NCBI GenBank assembly: GCA_019419555.1
Contig: DXZR01000004.1
Span: forward strand, 45,658-95,679
Source: Collinsella sp.
Lineage (GTDB): Bacteria > Actinomycetota > Coriobacteriia > Coriobacteriales > Coriobacteriaceae
Direction of reading: 5' to 3'
Length of the DNA: 50,022 nucleotides
This document shows, piece by piece, positions 44,958-50,022 of this stretch. Numbering within the stretch: position 1 is the stretch's first letter; each line of letters opens with the position of its first letter. A model generated the notes under the pieces. That model saw nothing but the letters and a program-made list of their open reading frames with translations. It ran no database searches and was not told the origin of the DNA. A program made the translations under genes and the position numbers.

Positions 44958-45452
44958 TTACTCCTTAACGGTTTTCTGTAGCAGGCAGACGGCCCAGGCG
45001 CCGATTCCCTCGCCCTGGCCTTCCCAACCGAGCTTTTCGGTCGTAGTGGCGGCGACGCCCACGTTTTCGACGTCAACGCCCAGGGCATGGGCAAGGTTGG
45101 CGCGCATGGTATCGCGGTGCGGGGTGATCTTGGGTTGCTGGCAGGCAATGGTGCAATCGGCATCGACAAACTCGAAGCCCAGCTCGCGCGCATAGTCCAT
45201 CACGCGAGCGAGCAGCACCATCGAATCGGCACCCTCATAGGCGGGGTCGGTATCGGGGAATAGCTTGCCGATGTCTCCCCCGCGGCAGGCGCCCAGAATA
45301 GCGTCGGCCAAGGCGTGCGCGAGCACATCGGCATCCGAGTGGCCCAGCAGGCCGCGCTCGTAGGGAATGTCGACACCGCCGATGATACATCGACGCCCCT
45401 CCACCAGACGGTGGACGTCGTAGCCATGGCCAATGCGCAGGTTACTGAACAT
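44958..45452 (-). CDS. ispF: 2-C-methyl-D-erythritol 2,4-cyclodiphosphate synthase
   Basis: Forms the cyclic diphosphate in the non-mevalonate isoprenoid pathway. The 164 residues have RIGHGYDVHRL (Asp and His ligands), LLGHSDADVLAHAL and TTEKLGWEGQGEGI. I start at the ATG reading MFSNLRIGHGYD; it overlaps the end of ispD by 11 bases, and an upstream in-frame start would add an unrelated extension. It acts in the same pathway as ispD. Confidence 0.96.
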   Translation of the reverse strand: MFSNLRIGHGYDVHRLVEGRRCIIGGVDIPYERGLLGHSDADVLAHALADAILGACRGGDIGKLFPDTDPAYEGADSMVLLARVMDYARELGFEFVDADCTIACQQPKITPHRDTMRANLAHALGVDVENVGVAATTTEKLGWEGQGEGIGAWAVCLLQKTVKE

Positions 45453-46170
45453 GGGGAAGGTCCTCTCCCTCGGCCATGCGGCCAAGCAGAATCGCGGTTA
45501 CGGGACGCAGGTCCTCGGGCACCGTCACCTTAAGGTTATCGCGTGGGCTCTGGACGCAGCGGACGCGCCCACCCATGCGCTCGACCAGCGACGAATCATC
45601 GGTACCGATAAAGCCCTCGGCAATGGCTGCAGCGTGGGCGCGCTTCATAGCATCGACGCTAAAGATCTGCGGCGTCTGCGCTGCCCAGTAGAGCTCACGC
45701 GGCGGCGTCTCGACGATATTATCGCCGTCAACGATCTTGAGCGTGTCGATCGCGGGCTGACCGCACACGACACCGTCGAGGGCACGGTCGCTCACGAGCA
45801 CGTCGATAGCGTGGTCGATGGCCTCGGTCGTAATGAGCGGACGAGCGCCGTCGTGGATGGCGACATATTCGAAACCCGCCGGAACCGCATGCACGCCGGC
45901 ACGGGTGGAATCCTGACGGGTATCGCCGGCATCGGCAAAGCTGATGGGCGTGTCATAGTCAAACGGGTCGATGGCCAGGCGGCGCATCTCGGCACGGCGC
46001 TCGGCAGGGCAAACCACGACGATATGGCCGACCTTATCGCTACGATCGAACGCGCGGATGGACCAGCTCATGAGCGGACGGCCCGCCACATTAACGAGCT
46101 GCTTGCCGCCGGGATTTCCAAAGCGCTGGCCGCTGCCGCCGGCAACGACCACGGCGCATACGGGCGCCAT
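45442..46170 (-). CDS. ispD: 2-C-methyl-D-erythritol 4-phosphate cytidylyltransferase
   Basis: Adds CMP to methylerythritol phosphate. The 242 residues show VVAGGSGQRFGNPGGKQL near the N-terminus, the CTP-site VAIHDGARPL and TDDSSLVERMG. The start overlaps the disA stop by one base (TAATG), so the genes are coupled. It is followed by ispF, the next-but-one step of the pathway. Confidence 0.96.
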   Translation of the reverse strand: MAPVCAVVVAGGSGQRFGNPGGKQLVNVAGRPLMSWSIRAFDRSDKVGHIVVVCPAERRAEMRRLAIDPFDYDTPISFADAGDTRQDSTRAGVHAVPAGFEYVAIHDGARPLITTEAIDHAIDVLVSDRALDGVVCGQPAIDTLKIVDGDNIVETPPRELYWAAQTPQIFSVDAMKRAHAAAIAEGFIGTDDSSLVERMGGRVRCVQSPRDNLKVTVPEDLRPVTAILLGRMAEGEDLPHVQ

Positions 46171-47237
46171 TATGCGTTCCCCTGTTTGGTGCCCTTCATG
46201 CGGTACAGCGAGTCCGCAAGAATGGCAGGGTTGTTGACGCCAAAGTCGCCCAAGCGCTCCGGATCCTCGCTGATGTCGTCCATGAGCTCCTGCAGCGAGC
46301 CGTACTCGTCGACGATCTTCTCGGCCACGCCGTCGCGCACGACGGACACGCGCGAAAGCGTGCGCAGGCCCAGCGGCGTCATGACGGAGTCCTCGTCCAG
46401 GTCGTCGTAACCCAGAACTGCCGCCACGTGCTGCGGGTCGGACAGGTCCTTAGGCGTCATGCGGCTCAGCTCGGCGCGGATCTTCTCGGCGTTTGCCTCG
46501 GAGGAATCGCTTGCGTAGTCGCGGATCATCAAGTCGTATTCGGTATCCATGCTGGAGCCCGCGAGCTGCTCGAGCTGCATCTGCACGAGCTTGCCCTGGT
46601 TGCCCAGCTTGACAATGCAATCCTTAAGCTCGGTCTTTGCCTGCTGCATGATCTCGAAGCTCGAGAAGATGCCGGTGATGTCGGCGAGCGTAACGTAGTC
46701 GTCGAGCTCAAGGGCCGTCAGGCGCAGCAAGGAGCGGTCGAGCGACTGACGGGTGGTCTGGAGCGTGGCGACGAGCTGGTTGACCGAGCTCATGATGGTG
46801 GTGACGGGCTGGATCTCGTAGCTCTTGCCGTGAACGTACACGTTAACGACGGCGCGACGGGCCGAGACCGAGATCACGATGGCATCGGTGAGCACCGACA
46901 TGCGAGCGGCAGTACGGTGACGCATGCCCGTCTCACTCGTGGCAAGCGAGGGATCGGGATTGAGGTGGAAGTTGGCGCGCAGGATCTGGGTGAGGTCGCC
47001 ATCGATAACGATGGCGCCGTCCATCTTGGAAAGCTCGAACAGGCGGTTCGAGGTAAACGAAATGTTGAGCGGGAAGCCGTCGTTACCGGCAGCAAGCACG
47101 TTTTCGGTGTCGCCGACGCAGATAAGGGCACCCAGGTGACCGGCAATGATCATGTCGAGGGCGGTGCGGATCGGCTGGCCAGGTGCCGTCAGGCGGATGG
47201 CCTGTTCCATACGCTTTTGCAGCTCGTTCTTATCCAA
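46170..47237 (-). CDS. disA: Diadenylate cyclase DisA (c-di-AMP synthase)
   Basis: Scans DNA and makes c-di-AMP from two ATP. The 355-residue protein has the DAC domain with DGA (73-75) and RHRTA (106-110), a helical linker, and a C-terminal helix-hairpin-helix DNA-binding part (about 300-345). The start is TTG at 47237 with GGGAG upstream. It is the first gene of a coupled cluster with ispD, ispF, cysS, rlmB and yacP, a synteny shared with Firmicutes. No c-di-AMP phosphodiesterase of the GdpP/PgpH type is in this window. Confidence 0.95.
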   Translation of the reverse strand: MDKNELQKRMEQAIRLTAPGQPIRTALDMIIAGHLGALICVGDTENVLAAGNDGFPLNISFTSNRLFELSKMDGAIVIDGDLTQILRANFHLNPDPSLATSETGMRHRTAARMSVLTDAIVISVSARRAVVNVYVHGKSYEIQPVTTIMSSVNQLVATLQTTRQSLDRSLLRLTALELDDYVTLADITGIFSSFEIMQQAKTELKDCIVKLGNQGKLVQMQLEQLAGSSMDTEYDLMIRDYASDSSEANAEKIRAELSRMTPKDLSDPQHVAAVLGYDDLDEDSVMTPLGLRTLSRVSVVRDGVAEKIVDEYGSLQELMDDISEDPERLGDFGVNNPAILADSLYRMKGTKQGNA

Positions 47238-47458
47238 GGCATCGCTCCCATCGTATACGCTCCATAAACGCTAAATAGTTTCTCACGGTTTGTCCCTGCG
47301 GCGCTTGCGAAATCCGATGCTTACAGAATGAGCGAACACCGCTTAGGTAGCTCATTTGGGACGGGGTTCTTTTGACTGCTCGTGTGGTAGCATCGGGTCT
47401 CATATAAATGAGGGAGTAGTCGCGTAATCGGGCTCGCCCGCAGAGAGGGAGCCAGACT

Positions 47459-48037
47459 ATGGGACTCGCAGAGCTTGTGTTGCTCGCTATCGGCCTTTCT
47501 ATGGACGCTTTTGCCGTATCCATCTGCAAGGGCCTTGGCATGAAAAAGATCAACCTTAAAGTCGCCGTAGTGCTCGGCCTGTTCTTTGGCGGCTTTCAGG
47601 CCGGCATGCCCGTAATCGGATGGGCGCTCGGCAGTCAATTCATGGGCATCATCGGACCCATCGACCATTGGATCGCCTTTATCCTTTTGGCCTTTATCGG
47701 CGGCAAAATGCTGTGGGAAGCCTTTACCGAAGACGAGGATGGGGGCGACGGCAAGGATGCCGAAAAGATTGACCTGGCAGAATATCTGATTCTTGCCATT
47801 GCCACCTCGATTGACGCCCTAGCCGTAGGTATCTCGTTTGCGGCGCTCTCGGTTGACATCGTTCCCGCTGTATCGCTTATCGGCGTCACAACGTTTATCT
47901 TCTCCGTCGCCGGCGTAGCGATCGGCCACACCTTTGGCGCGCGCTACGAAAAACCCGCCACCATCGTGGGTGGCGTCGTACTCATCCTCATCGGGCTTAA
48001 GATCTTGCTTGAGCATCTGGGGATTTTGGCGCTGTAA
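47459..48037 (+). CDS. mntP: Manganese efflux pump MntP
   Basis: Exports Mn(II). The 192-residue membrane protein has six helices and the two related motifs GLSMDAFAVS (Asp 16) and ATSIDALAVG (Asp 119), with a charged acidic loop between the halves (EDEDGGDGKDAEKID). The upstream region has a TATAAA -10-like run inside CTCATATAAATGAG and a short AATGAGC/GCTCATT repeat (about 47326-47355); it starts with GGGAGTAG, which only partly resembles a yybP-ykoY riboswitch. A terminator follows. Confidence 0.93.
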   Translation: MGLAELVLLAIGLSMDAFAVSICKGLGMKKINLKVAVVLGLFFGGFQAGMPVIGWALGSQFMGIIGPIDHWIAFILLAFIGGKMLWEAFTEDEDGGDGKDAEKIDLAEYLILAIATSIDALAVGISFAALSVDIVPAVSLIGVTTFIFSVAGVAIGHTFGARYEKPATIVGGVVLILIGLKILLEHLGILAL

Positions 48038-48073
48038 CGCCAAGCACAATCGCTCAAAACTCAACGCCAGCAC

Positions 48074-48108
48074 AAGGCCTTATGCAGAGTTTTGCATAAG
48101 GCCTTTTC
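48074..48108 (+). terminator. Rho-independent terminator of mntP
   Basis: AAGGCCTTATGCA pairs with TGCATAAGGCCTT (13 bp) and is followed by TTTT. Its arm and loop contain a copy of the hip operator motif. Confidence 0.88.
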
Positions 48109-48150
48109 GTGCAGACTTTTGCATGTCATACTGATATGCAAAAGTCTGCA
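48083..48150. promoter_or_regulatory. Three-copy operator of the hipBA locus
   Basis: TGCAGAGTTTTGCAT (48083-48097) and TGCAGACTTTTGCAT (48110-48124) in direct orientation, and its exact complement ATGCAAAAGTCTGCA (48136-48150). Starts are 27 and 26 bases apart. HipB probably binds them and represses its own operon. Confidence 0.6.
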
Positions 48151-48164
48151 TGTTGGAGATCGCC

Positions 48165-48635
48165 ATGGATACCCTTCCCATCACCACGCCGCGCCAAGCT
48201 GGCATCTATGTGCGTCAGGCACGCGAGTCGCAGGGAATCACCCGTGCGACCCTCGCTAAAAAAGCCGGTGTTTCGAAGCGTCTGCTCGCATCGCTCGAGC
48301 TAGGAGACGCCACCGGCATTCGACTCGACAAGCTGCTGACGATTTTCAATGCTCTTGGACTGGCACTCGCCGCTCAAGGGGATATCGGCGAAGCGAAAAA
48401 CGAGCGACCAGTCGACGCCCCGCATGCCAATCCGCTGCCTCGCAGCATCCCCAGGCGCCATCACACTCAACGTCCTCATCATCGCAACCGTCGTAGTACC
48501 CCCATTCCGGCTCTTGCAGATGCCCCCTTTACATCCGCACTCTACGACGAGGTCTTCGCCGATTTCGCCATGTCCAATCTCGGAGTCTCGATTGCCGCAA
48601 ACGTATCTAACCAAACCAAGCCCGAAGGGAAATAG
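48165..48635 (+). CDS. hipB: HipB-like antitoxin (XRE-family repressor)
   Basis: A 156-residue DNA-binding protein. The helix-turn-helix spans about 10-70 (IYVRQARESQGITRATLAKK then KRLLASLELGD), with the HipB-like motif IRLDKLLTIFNALGLALA after it. The C-terminal tail is long and rich in His, Arg and Pro, not typical of HipB but in frame and not visibly broken. The ATG at 48165 has GGAG six bases upstream. It is translated just before hipA. Confidence 0.85.
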   Translation: MDTLPITTPRQAGIYVRQARESQGITRATLAKKAGVSKRLLASLELGDATGIRLDKLLTIFNALGLALAAQGDIGEAKNERPVDAPHANPLPRSIPRRHHTQRPHHRNRRSTPIPALADAPFTSALYDEVFADFAMSNLGVSIAANVSNQTKPEGK

Positions 48636-48638
48636 CCA

Positions 48639-49943
48639 ATGGCCAGGACATCACTTCGGACCATTATTTGCGACGTACCTGCGGGAACGCTCACGCAAGA
48701 TGAGAACGGTCTTATCAGTTTTACCTACGATCATGACTATGACGGGCCAGCCCTATCGACCAACATACCCGTATCGAATCGCACATACGGACAACAGGTC
48801 ATGAATCCGTACCTGTTTGGCCTTCTACCCGACAGCGAGGACCAGCGAAAAGCGATTGCCGCCGAATTCGACGTTAGGCCCAACAATCCCGTTGCGTTGC
48901 TCAGCCATATCGGACTCGACTGTCCGGGCGGAGTGCAGTTTTGTGCCGAAGAAGATGCCGATGCCGTCCTGCATCGCGCTGGCGAATACCGCCCTATAGA
49001 CGACCACGAAATTGCTCTCCGTCTCAAGTCGATCAGAGATGACCGCGATGCATCGTGGATGGGTCTAGATGAAAGTTGGTCGCTTGGAGGCAACCAGGGC
49101 AAATTCGCGCTCGCGTTCATAAACGGCCGCTGGTGCGAATGCATGGGCTCCTCGCCCACGACGCATATTTTCAAAAATGGCGTTATCGGATTTAAACTCG
49201 AGGCTCTGAATGAGTTTGTCTGCATGAAAAGCGCCCAGCGCGCCGGCATCGCAACGGCAAACGTCGAATATCGTATGTTTGAGGACGAACCTGCCCTCAT
49301 TGTTGAGCGATATGACCGCGTGAAAGTCAAAGACGGAACAATCATGCGTCTACATCAAGAAGACCTCTGTCAGGCCCTTGGAGTGATGCCCGCTCAAAAG
49401 TACACAGCAGACGGCGGCCCGACCGCACGCGATATTCAGGAACTCCTCGTCAATACGAGTCATCATCAACTTAACCTGTATCTGTTTACGCAGATTCTTT
49501 TCTTTAACGCCATCATCGGCGCACCGGACGCGCATGCGAAGAACTATTCCCTGCTTCTTGGAAACGGCGACACAGCTATGATGGCCCGTATGTATGACGT
49601 TGCATCGGGGCTGGCATACGAACGCATGCGCCGCCGAGCGCGCCTCGCCATGAGCGTTGGCGGCGAAAATCGTGTGGAGCGTATCGGTCCAGGCGCTATC
49701 CGCCGATACCACGGTATGGGCGACCCCGCGCTGGAGGCGGCACTCACCGATGCCGGGCTATCCGAGAAGTTTTGCTTTGCGACCATGATGGACCTCGCCT
49801 ACGAGGTACCCATTTGCATGGAAGAGGTCATGAACGAATACGCCGACCTGCCCGGCATGGCGGACCTGCGCGAGCATATGCTCGGCCCCGTCTGCGAAAA
49901 CTGCCAGCGCACCCTCGACCTCATCAAGGCGGATATGGGCTAG
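48639..49943 (+). CDS. hipA: HipA family toxin (Ser/Thr kinase)
   Basis: A 434-residue kinase that arrests growth, in E. coli by phosphorylating glutamyl-tRNA synthetase. It has the N-terminal HipA_N part (PYLFGLLPDSE), the loop SWSLGGNQGKFAL, ERYDR (223-227), the catalytic DAHAKN (Asp 297, His 299, Asn 302) and DVASG (Asp 320). All key residues are present, so it should be active. It starts three bases after hipB. The target in this organism is unknown. Confidence 0.9.
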   Translation: MARTSLRTIICDVPAGTLTQDENGLISFTYDHDYDGPALSTNIPVSNRTYGQQVMNPYLFGLLPDSEDQRKAIAAEFDVRPNNPVALLSHIGLDCPGGVQFCAEEDADAVLHRAGEYRPIDDHEIALRLKSIRDDRDASWMGLDESWSLGGNQGKFALAFINGRWCECMGSSPTTHIFKNGVIGFKLEALNEFVCMKSAQRAGIATANVEYRMFEDEPALIVERYDRVKVKDGTIMRLHQEDLCQALGVMPAQKYTADGGPTARDIQELLVNTSHHQLNLYLFTQILFFNAIIGAPDAHAKNYSLLLGNGDTAMMARMYDVASGLAYERMRRRARLAMSVGGENRVERIGPGAIRRYHGMGDPALEAALTDAGLSEKFCFATMMDLAYEVPICMEEVMNEYADLPGMADLREHMLGPVCENCQRTLDLIKADMG

Positions 49944-49974
49944 GTGTCCGTAATCTCCCATTTCCCAAAATCAG

Positions 49975-50002
49975 AACCACCCTTAAAAAGGGTGGTTTGC
50001 TC
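49975..50002 (+). terminator. Terminator of hipBA
   Basis: AACCACCCTT pairs with AAGGGTGGTT across a short loop and is followed by a T-rich run. Confidence 0.75.
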
Positions 50003-50022
50003 TTAGGGTATAACCCACGGGC

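Noticed and set aside
47395..47458. yybP-ykoY manganese riboswitch before mntP
   Set aside because: GGGAGTAG matches part of the consensus, but only about 50 bases remain before the ATG and I could not find the second conserved loop. An Rfam search could settle it.
48400..48635. Frameshift in hipB
   Set aside because: The basic His/Pro-rich tail looks odd, but the frame stays open to a stop just before hipA, and other frames give nothing HipB-like.

Overview
The window looks like chromosomal DNA of a high-GC Coriobacteriia gut actinobacterium, most likely Collinsella. This is inferred from the proteins, the codon use and the style of intergenic repeat; no rRNA or database search was available to confirm it. 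About 45 protein genes and five tRNA genes are supported. No insertion sequence, prophage or CRISPR array was seen.

Layout. 0.4-2.0 kb: a sigma/anti-sigma pair. 2.3-12.8 kb: transcription and translation core on the minus strand (rplJ, rplL, galU, rpoB, rpoC), with a regulated-looking rplJ leader. 13-31 kb: metabolic and transport genes (aminotransferase, base-excision glycosylase, GH13 glucosidase, MFS exporter, FeoA-FeoB fusion, esterase, glucose-type EIIA, asnS, WYL regulator, a three-gene ABC importer, a surface 5'-nucleotidase). 31-34.6 kb: MscS channel, then a translationally coupled pair made of a cytosolic BMP-domain protein and a metallophosphoesterase. 34.9-39.3 kb: second part of the classical beta-operon region on the minus strand (tRNA-Tyr, tRNA-Thr, tRNA-Met, tuf, then rpmG, tRNA-Trp, secE, nusG, rplK, rplA). 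39.3-40.2 kb: a gene-free stretch of small repeats plus another tRNA-Thr. 40.3-41.7 kb: a one-gene HTH-HipA kinase fusion. 41.7-47.2 kb: the conserved disA-ispD-ispF-cysS-rlmB-yacP cluster on the minus strand. 47.4-50 kb: mntP and a hipB-hipA toxin-antitoxin pair.

How it fits together. The tuf-rpmG-secE-nusG-rplKA block and the rplJL/rpoBC block are normally contiguous; here they are about 22 kb apart with accessory genes between them, and galU sits between rplL and rpoB. Two strong promoters (tRNA-Tyr/tuf and rpmG) share an 18-base -35/upstream block. Iron uptake (feoAB) carries a tandem operator, and both HipA-type loci carry long inverted repeats over their promoters.

The most unusual content is intergenic. 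Two families of long nested hairpins, A (three copies) and B (three copies), have variable but complementary stems around conserved internal loops, and all six lie just 3' of genes. There is also a three-unit hairpin array with an exact 80-bp period and a five-copy cluster of a 15-base motif. These, the BMP-metallophosphoesterase pair, the HTH-HipA fusion and a helix-hairpin-helix tail on RpoC are the best candidates for undescribed biology.
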